The notes under the pieces: generated by a model
What the model was told of the DNA's origin: nothing
The model's input: the letters and a program-made list of their open reading frames with translations, nothing else
The model's database searches: none
Made by a program: the position numbers and the translations under genes
Part shown: one piece after another, positions 46,121 through 58,693 of the stretch
Position numbering within the stretch: position 1 is the stretch's first letter
Layout: every line of letters starts with the position of its first letter
Assembly (NCBI GenBank): GCA_004123355.1
Contig: SCHM01000001.1
Coordinates: 12,348,193-12,412,192, forward strand
Source of the DNA: Amphirosellinia nigrospora
Taxonomy: Eukaryota; Ascomycota; Sordariomycetes; Xylariales; Xylariaceae
Direction of reading: 5' to 3'
Length of the DNA stretch: 64,000 nucleotides

Positions 46121-47998
46121 TTATTCTCTCGGCCCTCCGTACTTCGTCGCAACGATGAAGCTCTGCAGTGCCGCACGCGGCGACTTCACCGGACCGCCCT
46201 CGACCTTGACGTCGAAGATGCGGTAGTTGCCCAGGCAGAGCCAGCCGCACTCTTCCTGGCGTCTCGAAGGACGGCCGTGCTCCCAGAAGGCGAGATACCT
46301 CCGGGGTGTGGTATAGTTCCTCGTCCTCGTCCTCGTCGAAGAAGGGACTAGATGCATGGTGCGTCGAGGACCACCTGGGTCATAAGGATCGTGGGGTCCG
46401 ACGAAAAACGCGGGGAATTCTTCTACTTCCCCGGTGGAGAGGGAGGGGGAAGGGGGGAAAGGAGAGTTACTGGATGTGGTGGTAAACGTGGTTGTGGAAG
46501 GGGGGTTAGTGGAGGGGAGTTCTTCTAGCCCCTCGATGATCACCCGCTTCTTGATATTCTTCGCCGAGGGCCGCGACATGAACCAGAGCGGGCCGAGGAC
46601 CGCGGACCGCCGCGAGAGGAGCCCGCCGTCTCCCGATGTGCAGGATGCCGCCATGGCGGCGGTCAGGCGGAGGTCTTCTTTCCTGATCTTTGGCGCGTGG
46701 GGCAGGGGGGGTGCGCTTGCCCCGGGAACGAGGAGATCCCGGCCCGGCGGTTCGGGGTGGGACGTGCAGGCCCTCGCGGAGACCGTGGACGAGCATCGAG
46801 GATGCCGCGGGCGTCACGAGGGCGAGGAGGTCTGCGACCGTGGTGCACGAGGCCGGGATGCGCAGCGCGGCCGCGTCCCGGGGGTCCGAGGGCGTCTGGG
46901 CGAGGATCACGCCGTGGTCGAAGGCGGCGTGGTCGAGCGTCTGCAGGGTCACGCCCGCGACCTCCCGCCGAGATAGGAGCGTGTGCTGGAGCGGGGCCGG
47001 GCCGCGCAGGTCCGGGAGGAGGGAGGGGTGGATGTTGAGGCCGCCGTACTTGGCCTCCCGGAGGAGCCGGGGGGGTACGAAGAGGCCGAAGGACACGGCT
47101 ATTATTAGGTTTGTTTTTGAGGGCATCTACGTAGGGGGTTGTTAGTTGGTAAGGTTGTGTTGGGGATCGGGGTGTACGAATCGGTGAATAGAACGGTGTA
47201 AGATGCCCTTCTTGATATGGTGACTTACGTTCCAGCCCGTAAACGTGTCTCTCTCGTGGACCGGGAGCCCGAGACTTTCTGCTAGAATTCGGATTGGTGC
47301 TGTGGAGGGTATAATGTGTTAGTGCTGGTTGTGATACAATGAACGACTTGCTCATCTGGGTGAGGGCGAAAGGTTAATTGGTATATGGTGCTCATAGAAC
47401 GTGCCAGGACATCATAAGTCTTAAGACGAAAACGCGAGGAAGTGAAATCCAACGTACGATGCCGTATAATCTTCTGCCCACGACCCGTCGGCTTCCCAGG
47501 ACGCACCACAACATCGATGGACCGGATAAGACCAGGATTCCGCACATGCTCGTCGTGGAGTGCCTTCAGCGAGGCGCAGCTGAATTCATCCGATCCGCAG
47601 AACAGGATATCGAGAGGATCTGATATCTTCCTAGGAGTGCCTGATGAGTATCGTCTACCCTGATGGAAGAGCCTTGCTGCTATGTGTCGCTGCTGCCATC
47701 TTGGAGCATCATGATGGCCGCGATATAGGAGATAATCTGATACCCGCCGTGATGAGCGAGACGAGAATGAAGCCGCCACAGACTTTGCCGTCGCTTTAGA
47801 GAGACTAGGACGTGGCTCATGGTCGGACGTGCGCTTGGGCGCGTGTAAGCCCTCCGTTTGGTTATGAGGAGAGCACGCTCTGTTCACGCTTTTGCGAAGA
47901 AAATGAATGTGCTGCTCATATACAGACTGACATAACAATAGCTGAGGCTGATGATATGGGAGTAAGAAGTAATCTATCACGGTGTTAGAATGAGGCAC
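46121..47998 (-). CDS. FMT1: Mitochondrial methionyl-tRNA formyltransferase
   Basis: Exons about 47998-47458, 47299-47229 and 47126-46121. After a presequence-like region (RLFHQGRRYSSGTPRKISDP) comes the formyltransferase fold: LDILFCGSDEFSCASLKAL, SIDVVVRPGKPTGRGQK, LAESLGLPVHERDTFTGWN and PSKTNLIIAVSFGLFVPPRL. The signature KYGGLNIHPSLLPDLRGPAP has the catalytic His. It forms fMet-tRNA for mitochondrial initiation, using 10-formyl-tetrahydrofolate. Downstream is HAPKIRKEDLRLTAAMAAS, then LCLGNYRIFDVKVEGGPVKS near the end. The middle (about 46650-46760) has several shifts in C/G runs, so the intermediate protein text is unreliable. The start is unclear: 47998 is the furthest in-frame ATG, but a frame starting at 47818 gives a more presequence-like, basic N-terminus and would need one correction. 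The exon 3 DNA is extremely GC-rich. Confidence 0.82.
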
Positions 47999-48557
47999 AA
48001 ATTTACGGAGCTGTAAAATAGGTAGGCGATCCCTAATAGGGACATTTCATTCTCTGACGTACCTGAGTGATAACATTGCCGTCTTTCTTTAGTCTAGACT
48101 ACCAAAATAGTATAGTACCTATCCTACAAGGAGGGATTTTGATTAGAGTGTTTTATTACAAGTTAGAAACATCTCAAGCTTGATGTCGCGACTGGAAAGG
48201 ATAGAGCATTGTGGCGGTGGCTGAATGTGGCTGGTATTTTACAGTGGCTTAACTCTATTGTCTCCTGAGCTACTTCATCATGGCATTTACCCGCACTCTT
48301 TCTTGGTGATGTTGCATCTTTAATCGGCCCTGCCCCTGGCCCTGGGCTTCATATGTCAAGTATAGATTACAATGTGATAGAACAAAGCAGGTCCTTGGAT
48401 AGAAACCATAGCTACAGAGGTTACAATTTACATCTCAAGGCCCTCTCGAAGTGACCAACTCCAAAGGTCGAGGTGGCAGCTCAGCTCCCTATTTGCACAA
48501 ATATATTAAGGCCGGGGCTTATAGACCGCTAATTAAATAATAGTTAGGTAGCGTAAG

Positions 48558-48588
<31 letters not shown>

Positions 48589-49013
48589 CCTTCTTTTCCC
48601 TTCGAAGGAGACCTGCCTCCCACATCCACTCACAAACATGGTGACGTAGCTAAAAAAGGGCGAAAAGAAACTCATACATAATGAATCTTCTCATTCACTC
48701 GTTTATAACCGGCAACACGCTATTTGCCGCTTTTGATTGAACCACCGCTCTTCCATGTCTTCAATTCCCCCCGTCTACATCATCGAGGAGCGCACCCGCG
48801 GTGAGAAACTGTCGAAGCACTTTCACCGTCCTTGGTTAATTAATGAAAGCATAGATCCCTGCCGCTGCTTCCTCATCACGTTAGCCAGCTAGCCAGAGGC
48901 TTAAGTGGCACGTCTCTCGTCGTTGGTGGGGTATTGTTTGCAGAAAAGTGCCATATATGAAAAGTTGAAGAAAGTGATGGTATATCCACGCAACCCCAGA
49001 TGTAAACCACAAA
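47999..49013. other. Intergenic; AT dinucleotide tract
   Basis: About 1 kb between two minus-strand genes. Contains a TA microsatellite at 48558-48587. A 45-codon frame at about 48755 (MSSIPPVYIIEERTRG) resembles the first residues of a thiolase but stops at once and is not annotated. Confidence 0.5.
48558..48587. repeat. TA dinucleotide microsatellite
   Basis: About 15 TA units, downstream of the Boi-like gene. Confidence 0.9.
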
Positions 49014-52000
49014 TTAGGCGCTCTGGGGCGATGATGTAAAGCTCAAATCGCCTGTCTCTGTGTTAAAGCTTGACTTGAGCATTGTGGCACTCCCTGCCGC
49101 CCGTTGGCCGCCTGACTTCTCTAAGCCGGATACCGCACTATCGACTTCGCCAAAAGAGATACCTAAGCCACCTTTGCTTTCCATGTCATCCTGCACACCT
49201 TCCTCTACCTTCTCATCGAGATTCATTAGTGCCGGCGGTCGGTGACGCATCTGCCTTGCCTTCGCTAGAGAGATAGTCTTCTGTTGGTACGTCGAGGTCA
49301 TGGGCTGGCTCTCGTCACGATCGATGGTCGCCTTCATCAAAGCCGCCATCCAAGCCCGTCCTTGCTGGATATTGGGCACCGCAAAGTAGTGTACGGTCGG
49401 TTTAGTGAAGTTAACAGCTTTAGAGAGCCCTGCCCGAGGCGGCATAAGCTTGAATATGAACATGGCATCGGTCCCCTTTTCTATAGCTGCCCCCGCGGCG
49501 GCATCACTCTCGGCAAGAGTGTGAATATTACTGTCTGCTGGCGTCACTGGAGTGTTACTAGCACCTGTCAGGGTGGCGTGCAGGCCGGTCAAACGTTCGT
49601 TGTCGGCCGGCAATACTCGATGGAAGGATATATCAATCAGTCCCTTTTCTTCGGTATCATCTTCCGAATAGTAATATGAAAGTCTCCTTCCCCGTAGGAC
49701 GAAGAGGCGTGGTTTCCAAGTAGTCATTAGATGTGAGTTCTTCTTTTTCATCCATCCGCTATAGTCTGCATCTTTGATTGCCTCTCTGGGGCCGGTTTTT
49801 TGCAGACCGCGTAGATATGCACTTGTTTCTTTCTTGGTTTTCTTTCCGTTCTTTCGACTACCAGCTGTTGTAGTAGAGTACGGGCTTCTTCCGGCGTCCG
49901 GCGAGTCTAAATCAAAGCTGGGGCCAGCTGAGGGAGTACTGGAGCCGGTCCTAGTAGGAGATTGTAAAGGGGAATCTTTAGTGGAGGCGCCCGATGATAG
50001 TCCGAGTTTTGTGCGATCAGTCCCCGCAACAGCATCAGATTTGGCTCGCAATCCACCAAGGCCAGCAATCTTCCCGCCAGTACTCGATAGCCAGTCACCG
50101 TGAGCACCTTGCCGGACACCTGGTGCTGTAGGAGAGACATGCGCGTTCTCATCAAGCTTGGTGACTGTGGGTGATGGGCCATCTTTTGCTGGAGGTGGTG
50201 GTCGGTACGAATCTGTGGTTGTAGTAGAAGTAGTTCGACGGTGGTCGCCGCTCGTACCGTAGTATAGCTGCGCAGCGGATGGAGGGGTAGTGTCTCGATT
50301 GAAATCAGCACTTCCAAACCGAGAACGTCTTGATAGTGCCGTTGCGCTTCTGACCCGTTGCTGTTCTGCATAGCTCGATTGCTGAGCTTGGGAAGCGACA
50401 CTATCGCGCTTCTTAAGCACGTTACGGCGGCGGCCATCCAGTTCTGTGCCAGAAAAATAGCCACGTTCGAGATCCCCTGAGGAATCTTGGGGGACATTGG
50501 GATTGGATGCATTGACAATCTCTTGAAAGCTCGTCGAAGATAGGGGCCGGGACGGCTGTTGGGACGGCGCAGCACCCATTGTCCAATTCCGATCAAAAGA
50601 CGGCTGTTTTTTGTGAGATGCTTCGGCTTGCGGAAAAGTCCCGGCACTGGAAAGTTTAGGGGTTCCGGTAGTGCTTGCGGGGGGTTGACAGTAAGCCGAA
50701 AGTCGGTAGAGGAATGTCGCCGTGAATGATGAAGATCTCGCACAGAAGCCGCCGATGGTCTCTTCTGATGAGACGGTTTCGTGGGACTGTCCATGAGGCG
50801 CTTTGGAGAGATAGGGCCACCTGGTGACATGGCTTCTACCCTGGGAGTCTGGGAGAGGCGTTTGGCATGAACTGATGTCGGGCGATCGTCAATGGGCGAA
50901 AGTCTCTGGGCACCTGTGAGTGTGCTAGTCCGACTCCTCCTCCTACCAGTTGCCCTGGAGTCTTCAGATCCCGCATCACTACCATACGTCTGTCGTCGCA
51001 TGGCAAGACCATGCCCATCAACCTCATCTTGTAAAGCCTTTATCTTCTGCCAGGTCTTCAGGCGTCTCCCCACGGAACCCAGATCGAAAGCTTTTAGGAA
51101 AAGCGATGATTGGTCCATGCCTAGAAGTACTTCGCCTGCAATCTCCTGATCCCGAAATACCTCACAATGTTTCTTTTCTACCCCCATGGTGAACAGATAC
51201 TCAGCCACATCATCCGCACTCCATCCTTCGACCTCTATACGGCTGTGCGGAGCGTCCTCTTCCTCATCTGTTTCTTCGCCCTGGATGTATGAGAGCCGAT
51301 TCTGAGAACTGTATTCGCTACCAGAGTCGGTTGCATGGTGCGCGTGTCCATTCTGCACAGGGGAATGAAGGTCGGTGATATGTTCATTGATCACAGTCAA
51401 GGTGTCGTGGAGGACCTGGCTGTCCTGACTTGATGATGGATTAAGGTGCACTGAGGCGATGTGCCCGGGGCTGTAGCCGGGGGTCTTTTCGGATAACTGC
51501 GGCGTTGGAGCGGAAACGGACCGATTCTCTTGTTTTGCGGCGCTCAAAGGGAGTGTGACTGGGCTATGGTCGCCGGCCAAGGAAGAGGTGGGTTTTGCAT
51601 TCGGTGTCGGTGTCGGTATCGGTATCGGTTGTGGCGCTGGCGGGGGTGTGGAAGTTGCTGGTTGGGGTGATTCCACGGGGGTGCCATTGGATGGATGAGC
51701 GTGAGAAGAGTTTGGAGTAGGCTTCGCCGAGACGGCAGGCGCCGTGACGCCCTTGGGAGCTGCTCTCGTATACACTGCCGGGTTAAGGTAAAGTTTAGTC
51801 GACGTAGACGTAGGACATGAATAAGCGGGGGAACGACGTACCCTCGGGAAACAGGCCGTTGTTCCCGTTTACCATGTGGCGACCTAGAAACCAACCGTCA
51901 CCAAACTCGTCGTCTCGTTCGATCAATTCGACCCGATCGCCCTTGGCCAAGCTTAGTTCATCGGAGCTCCTGGCCTGGAAGTCGTCTGCGACAATAACAA

Positions 52001-52122
52001 CGTTTATTAGTGCCGATGCACAATACGCGACAAGACAGCCGGGTGGATGAATACTCACGGATGACGACCAGGATATCGCCGACTTCAGGGCGCGCCCCGT
52101 CGGCAGGCTGCCTCGATGCCAT
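49014..52122 (-). CDS. Boi1/Boi2-type polarity protein (SH3-SAM-PH)
   Basis: Exons 52122-52059, 51985-51842 and 51774-49014. With one correction the sum is 2970 nt (989 aa). Domains in order: SH3 (about residues 12-75: GDILVVIHDFQARSSDELSL, WFLGRHMVNGNNGLFPEGVY), a Pro/Thr/Ser-rich linker, SAM (WSADDVAEYLFTMGVEKKHC, VLLGMDQSSLFLKAFDLGSV), a long disordered Ser-rich middle, and PH (ADYSGWMKKKNSHLMTTWKP, RLFVLRGRRLSYYYSEDDTE, GRAWMAALMKATI). This SH3-SAM-PH order is diagnostic of yeast Boi1/Boi2, which bind Cdc42/Bem1 and act in polarised exocytosis at growth sites; in hyphae the tip is expected. The single break is in the A4 run 50634-50637 (coding TTTT), linking PVPGLFPQAEASHKKQPSF. Tail ETGDLSFTSSPQSA. 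Confidence 0.92.
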
Positions 52123-54783
52123 TCTGGGGCTTCAGACGACACCGAGGTCGGGTCGGGACTGATTGCGCGCGCGGCGGTAGAAAGAGGAGGACAGGAGGCC
52201 GTAAAAGCCTGGGGCGGCTTGAGGTTGATTCAGATAGGCGCCGGCGGAAGGAATGGGAGATAGCCGCCTTTGACTTGGACTTGGACTGGGACTGGGTGGA
52301 CTAAGTGCTAAGGGGGATGGTCTCGATAGGAGTGGGCCGGTCAGGTACGGCAAAAAGGACCCTCCTGGTATAGCGATATTGGATGGGGGACGTAATGCAG
52401 ATGGAGGTGCAGATGGGTATTAATCAAAGAGTGGCCGAACGCACGAGTTACCTAAACTTGGTGGGACGATGGGTCCGACGATAAAGACAAACACTGCTGC
52501 AACTATACCTACCGTAAATACCTAAAGTATATAGCGAAACGAGGAAAACAGAAATGGCAACGAGAACGAGATGGAGATGTTGAAAGGCTGCTCCGCTGGC
52601 AGCAAATGTCGAGAGTCGATTGGATTATCGTGGGCGAGTGAGAGTGCTGCCCTGCTCAGTCGCATGCCTATAGATCCAGATGCCTACTTAGGTAGGTAGG
52701 GTCGCAGATTGGGCCGGTGGGCGCTCGGCCGGTGGCAATGTGGTAATGGTAATTTGATTGATGAACTCGTCCGTCACCATGCCCCCGTCAACTCGTCACC
52801 TCGTCACTCCGACCGCCGCCGTTGTTGTCGCTGTGCGACCTCGGCTGTGTTGACGAGATCAGGTAGGAATGTATATAACAGGTTAGTCGGTCCTGATCTG
52901 GGAGCGGGATGCCAGAGAACAAAGCCGACAGCGCTAGCATTAGACATTCACCACTGAATTGATCACTGGGGCTGGGCTGGGCTAGGTAGGTCGTGGTCGT
53001 GCCAGGACTATTAATTTCTCTGTCGCTCCCGTCTTCCTGTCGGACCCCCCTTATTGAGTGTAACGAGAACTCTATTCACTCCAAGTGGTCCAGAGACAGA
53101 TGAAGGTAGAAATTGCCAGGGAGACAATGTTCTGAGCTCTCAAATCACACCAACAATATAGTGGTGTTGATATACGCAGATGAGAACTTGAATGCATGAG
53201 GTGCTCGGACTGTCTGGCATCAGCATCTTTTTTCCTTCTAGCCCCAGCTAGTGCACTTGTTGTACCAATGTGTGTTTATACATGCCGAAGATATATACAT
53301 CATGATGGTACCTATGTAAGTACATATTTACAAGTATCTAGATGCACCTACACACCTAACCTAGGTACCGCTCGGCGTATCTCGGCCTGGTACAATGAAT
53401 ATTCTATAAACTAAAACAACGTGTCGAGGGGCTGAATTCCGGTCAGGAAATCCGTTCTTCAATTTGATGTTGTGTAAAGACTTCATCTGGGTTAGGTGCC
53501 TTAGCTCCACCCGAGAATCCGTGTACCTTATACACCCCTTATTTAAACTAGCAGAATAAAATGCTGTTGTGGCATTTCATGGTATATAAGATATTTCAGC
53601 TATTACCTGGTATATGTAGAGATGTGTTATTTTCTCATTCTTCGATTTATTAATCTTAGTGAAAACCGTATTCTTGACATGTGAATTGCCGTAGTGCGTA
53701 AGGTCGACAGTTTCCCACGAGTCTATGGCATTGTAGTTTGTATAGGTACATTCGGCGACTTTCAAGCTACAGGACCTTTCAAGAAAGATGGAGATAATCA
53801 ACGTCCAAGTGATCTCTATGTAAACGTATATGAAACCCTCGACACATGTTCCTCTGTCCTGTGGCAGACCCTGATTCGCTGAGAGAGACGACAAGTAGAC
53901 AATCAGGTTGATGCCGCTGAACTAAAAACACTCCGACAAGACAATAATGGAAGGTCATATGTGGTTAGGATACAGATATTCACTAAAAATTGATATTGTA
54001 GATACCTGCTGTGGGTAGGGGTCCTTACATGTATAAACAGGTGTTTGTGTTATTTCTTTCTTTTAACTGCTCTTATCCTCAGATTCGCCAGCTATCTATA
54101 TTCAACATGATTGTTGTTGTTACACCGACCCACTGGCCTATTGTTAGAGGTAGGTACCACCACCGGGACAAAGCCACTTACAAGGATGGAAGTCACTTAG
54201 ACAAGGTTCCCTTCAGCAGGTAGAGGTGCTCTAGGTAGGTACCGCCGTATCGGTAGTTGATGGATGTGGCTACCTCCTCCCCGGAGCCGTGTATCCAAAG
54301 CAAGATGGAAGTTTCCGTCCCAATTCTGATATCGTATACTTGTGCACCATGACCCAAAACCTCCACTCCCGTCATGGATGTTTCTCTGCCATTACCTGAT
54401 TCTCGATAGAAATAAAGTTGAGAATCAGCCACACACCACTCCACCGTCACAGGACCAATGCTGAAGCAATTGAGTCCCGTCTTCTGCCACTACCACTCCC
54501 ATGCCCAGGCCCATGCTCATACTCGAGTTCAAGCTCAAGCTCATGCCCACCACTGCTTACTCGGCTTGTTCGGGGGGCTACCAGGTTGTGGGGGCTCCGT
54601 ATTTAATGGAGTCTTCCAAGTTCTATGCACAAGCACCCGTACGGCCTGTTCATACCAGCACCTGCTAGCTGCTAGCTCGATCCGGCCACCGCGCTCCGCG
54701 TCTACCCTGGCTGGCGTCTCCGCTGACGAGACGATTGTGGATAGGATAGGGTCCCACGTTGAAAGCCGCGCAGAACAACCTCG
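52123..54783. other. Intergenic between divergent genes
   Basis: About 2.66 kb between the Boi-like gene (-) and the MIZ gene (+), holding both promoters. A 105-codon minus frame (53894-53577) and others have no recognised similarity. The last 300 bp are C/T-rich on the plus strand. Confidence 0.5.
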
Positions 54784-57700
54784 ATGGCGCCCGCGGGAGG
54801 GGGAGGCAGAGGACGGGGACAGAATGCGCCCCCGTCTGTTGTCACGTTCGACTGCCGCCAGGTTGCCGCCTCGAATTCGACGTTGAATGCGTGGGTTGGA
54901 CGCCGTCAACCCTCATGGCTGACCAACGCGACACCCGTTCAGCCCACGCCCCGTGCAGCGCAACCGACACCACCCATACCAATACCCATACCTATTCCCG
55001 CACCCGCAACTGAGATGGTGTCCTCCGTCGCCCAGCCTCAGCCTCAGCCTCAGTCTCAACCTCAGTCTCAACCTCAACCTCGACCGCGACCTCAGTCTCA
55101 CCTCCCCACCAATCGAGACGCCTATCGCAGCCCAGTCCTCACATGCCATCCCAGCCATCGGGTCAATCTCCCCGTCAGTCCCGCCAGTCGCTGCAACCGC
55201 CGCCGGCACCTTCGCCGTCTGCGCCCTTGCAGCCACCTCAGACAGCAGCCGTACTAGGCCCGCCACGTCTCTCGTAAGCCAATCCCGGCCCGAAGCGTTG
55301 ATCGTCCCCAACTAACGGCCTTGTTCCTGTAGTCCCTTAGCTGCTCCCATTCTACCTTCACCAGCTCCCAGCGACGAGCCCAGTCCATCTTTATCCCTTT
55401 CTCACGACAGCCCCGATACTAGGAACTTATGCACTGTCAGCTCTTGCCAAGACCCTCCCACCACCCAGGCTCACTTTGCGCTTGATAATCATGTGAATTC
55501 CGACCCTCTGTTTTCGCCTCATAGCCGAGAGCCTGCTTCGCCAATCGATAACGGTCAGACCACCTCGCCTCAGGGCACGATTCCAGCCCACCTACTCGCT
55601 CCAGCATCGTCCACCGTAGATATGGCTCCTGATATAGCGCCTACGCCAACTTCCGCGGGTTATAGCGAGGTTGCGATCACCACGCGTGACCCACCCCAGC
55701 TCATAGCACCCAAGAGACGGCGAATTGAGTGCGTATTCTTCTCTATTGCATAGAAATATGTTGGTAAGCCAAGGATAATGACTGACTTGTCTGTTTGGGT
55801 TTCCAGGAACAATTCCCTCGCCTTTCTCGAATCTCTCGGGGCTCACGCTATGTTAGGTTCATTTCTGCAAGAGGTGGGCGGGGAGTCGGGCCTGGAAGAG
55901 ACTGTGGAACGACCACGCTTTTCACTCCTGAGGAAAGCCTGCGGTGATGGGACCTCTTCTTCGTTGCCTTGCATCAATTATTTTGCCTGTGGACGGCGAG
56001 TCAGGCCTCAGTTCACGCGTTATGCCGCGAGGGAGTACATGATACTTCTCTCGTGGATAATGCTTTCGGAATCATGGGGTCAGTTCTAAAGGCCAATTCG
56101 AAGATGGGCGGGGGGACGCTACGATGGTTTGCCGACTTCCCTGTCCATCTATCTACCTCTCAACCTCATCCGCCATACGCGCAGGCAATAAATCAAGCAC
56201 TTGATTTTCTGATTTGTGTGTCAAAGAAATGGACACTCGTCAACCTCGACCACTCATTGCTCGGCTACCCATTGCTAGTGACTGAGTTAATCAATACTTT
56301 CCATCTCTACTCCCCTATTCTACAAGCCATCCTATTCCGGGCGTCGAGAAGGACAATAGGTGTCCCGGATCACCCTTTTGGCCTACAATTGGATGAAATG
56401 TTCTCGGCTGACCAAGAGAAACACCGTAACCCCGACGATGGGACTTATTCACTCCGCCCAGAAGGAAACGCCTATGACGGATATAACAATGAATTAGTTC
56501 AGCAATATCGGTCCTCGTCGCGCAGTCTAAATCTACTTCTACAGCCCGGTTTTCAGGGCCCCTTCCCCTGCTCTAGTAGGCGCTCATTTGCAAACCGGTA
56601 TGGCACAAGGTTTGAGGCCAGCACCTCCCCAGATAAATACAGGCAGGGTAGTACCCAATAACCAAAGCATCCATTCACCGTCACCCACCTACTCTCCGAT
56701 AAACTCGCCTTATCCCGTGATATCTTCGAACGCCAATCCAACCTTCACTCCTCAGTTTGCAACTATGGCACCTCACGTTCTACCAAGTAGTCCGTCAACT
56801 CGGATGGTTACCTCTCCGTACACCTCTCCATATCCGTCCCCAATATTCCTCAACAGGGACAACCTGGAGTTAGCGCCCACACTCAACAAAGTATCCAACA
56901 ACGACAATATGAGCAACATTTGCGACAACAACAACAACTACAGCAGCAGCAGCAGCAGCAATTTATCGCCCACCAAAATCGCCTTCAGCAGCAACAATAC
57001 CTTGAGTGGCAACAAGCCCAGCAACAGCAACGTCAACAACAGCCACAACAGCCAGCTCAGCAACAGCCGCAGCAGTATCAGCCGCAGCAATACCAACAGC
57101 AGCCACGCCAATATCAACAGCATCCACAACAATATCAACTACAGCTAGCACAGGTTCAACAACTTCACAGGAAGCGATCTCAGCCCGGAGCGGCACCCAG
57201 TACGCGGCCCTCACCAGTACAAACAACACGTCCACTACCTAGCCATGTCCTTTCTGCGGAACAACCTTCGCCTCGCTTTCAGAATATCAGCAATCAATCT
57301 GCCCTCGCCGCACATAATCGTAGTCTAGCCCCATCTTCTGTGTCGCCAGCTTTGGCGCCTCCACCAGGTGTACCGGATCCCATACTCTCGCCCCAGACAG
57401 CGCATACAGTTCAACCAAGCAACGTACGCCCTCGCCCAGTTGTTGGGTCACAGCGACAGCAGACCCAGGCCAGCGATCGGTTAATTCCAGCGCCTGGGTC
57501 AAGGATTAATCTGCAGGACTATCCCCACACTCCTTACGAGAAGAGATCTATTGATAACGCTCTTCACCAGGCCCATCTGCGGAGTCCGAAGCGCATTCAT
57601 CGAGGACTCCCCAATGTTGCTGTTTCCGAAAGGTATTATCAGGCCATTCACAGTTTTGCTCTTGAGCCAATTCCGGTCCCACCTCAGGAATATATATACG

Positions 57701-58693
57701 ATTTCACATTTTGCGTTTCAGATGCGGTTTACGGAAAGCTCACTTTCAATGAAAGACCAGCGGGTGAAACCCTTCCAGTAAATCGGTTTAGTGATGGGTC
57801 TTTACGAATACGACTAAGATGCTGCAGTCGACCCAAGGCCGTAGAATCCGTTGAATCTATCCCCGACCACATATGGGCAACTTCCGAAACAACATGGCCA
57901 GATCATATATTCATAAAGTTAAACGCGCAATTCCTCGAACTCAAGCGTAAGCAACATTTCTCGAAGGATCTGCCAGTTGAAGTATCTTCATTCGTGCGTA
58001 TGGGGTTAAATAGCCTCTCTATTTCCGTCCCAGTACACAACCCAGAAGCCAACCACTCCATACATTGCTGTTGAAATCGTGGAAGTCCTTAGCCATAGTT
58101 CCATACTACGGATGGTAAAATTATCAGGGATCAGGCCAGCAAATGAGACTCGCGAAGTGATACAAAGGCGATTGGCTGGCAGTCTGACAAATCAGGCTGG
58201 AGAAGATGATGACCTTGAGATACCTAACGACGGCATATCCATCGACCTTGCTGATCCTTTTACCTTTGCCATATTCACGATCCCCGTCCGGGGCAAAGCA
58301 TGCACACATCTGGAGTGTTTTGATCTCGAGAATTGGCTAAACACCCGATTAGGGAAAAAAGCAGATTGTGTCTGTGGAGGTCGAAATTGCAAGTGCCCAA
58401 AGGAACCATCTTTTGTGGACAAGTGGAGGTGTCCTCTCTGCGATGGTGACGCGCGCCCTTATAGCCTTCGTGTCGATGAGTTTCTCGTAGATGTTCGTAA
58501 GACTCTTGAGCAAAATAATCAGCTACGGACCAAATCCATAACAGTACTTGCCGATGGTTCTTGGAAGACCAATTATTCTGCCGAGGACGACGATACCGAT
58601 CTCGATAGCGACGACGATAGCACGCCGGCCACGTCGAACACTGCTTCCAAGCATTCCGTCCCACGAACTATTATCGAGCTTGATGATGACTGA
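54784..58693 (+). CDS. MIZ/SP-RING zinc-finger protein, Gln-rich (ZMIZ/PIAS-like)
   Basis: Introns at 55274-55332 and 55729-55806; the total is about 1,260 aa. The start MAPAGGGGRGRGQNAPPSVV leads to STLNAWVGRRQPSWL, a PQ/SQ-repeat tract, then a helical region (NNSLAFLESLGAHAMLGSFL, FFVALHQLFCLWTASQ, DFLICVSKKWTLVNLDHSLL). A Gln-rich stretch covers about 56920-57170. The C-terminal zinc domain is KACTHLECFDLENWLNTRLG...KWRCPLCDGDARPYSLRVDE, the C-x-H...C-x2-C MIZ/SP-RING layout, with the tail acidic (AEDDDTDLDSDDDS). Such domains act as SUMO E3 ligases or transcription co-regulators in the nucleus. The overall layout recalls animal ZMIZ more than yeast Siz proteins, as no SAP domain is seen. 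Breaks: G3 at 55949-55951, and near 56560, 56850 and 58040. The last needs +2 or -1. Confidence 0.85.
56920..57170 (+). repeat. Gln-codon (CAA/CAG) low-complexity tract inside the MIZ gene
   Basis: Imperfect CAG/CAA runs encode Gln-rich text such as QQQQLQQQQQQQFIAHQ. The other frames read as Asn/Ser-rich or Leu-rich homopolymers and should not be mistaken for genes. The tract is prone to length change and sequencing error. Confidence 0.85.

Noticed and set aside
46663-47355. 230-codon minus frame rich in Pro and Arg over the formyltransferase
   Set aside because: It is an off-frame reading of GC-rich exon 3; the formyltransferase signatures are in another phase. Only its middle may touch the true frame because of indels.
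48755-48892. Short frame starting MSSIPPVYI, like the first residues of a thiolase
   Set aside because: Similarity covers about nine residues only; the frame ends after 45 codons and no thiolase motif follows on either side.
56588-57148. Asn/Ser-rich 186-codon frame in the MIZ gene
   Set aside because: Its first part (to about 56850) is probably the true MIZ frame, but the later Asn/Ser runs are an off-frame reading of CAA/CAG Gln codons after an indel, not a separate prion-like protein.
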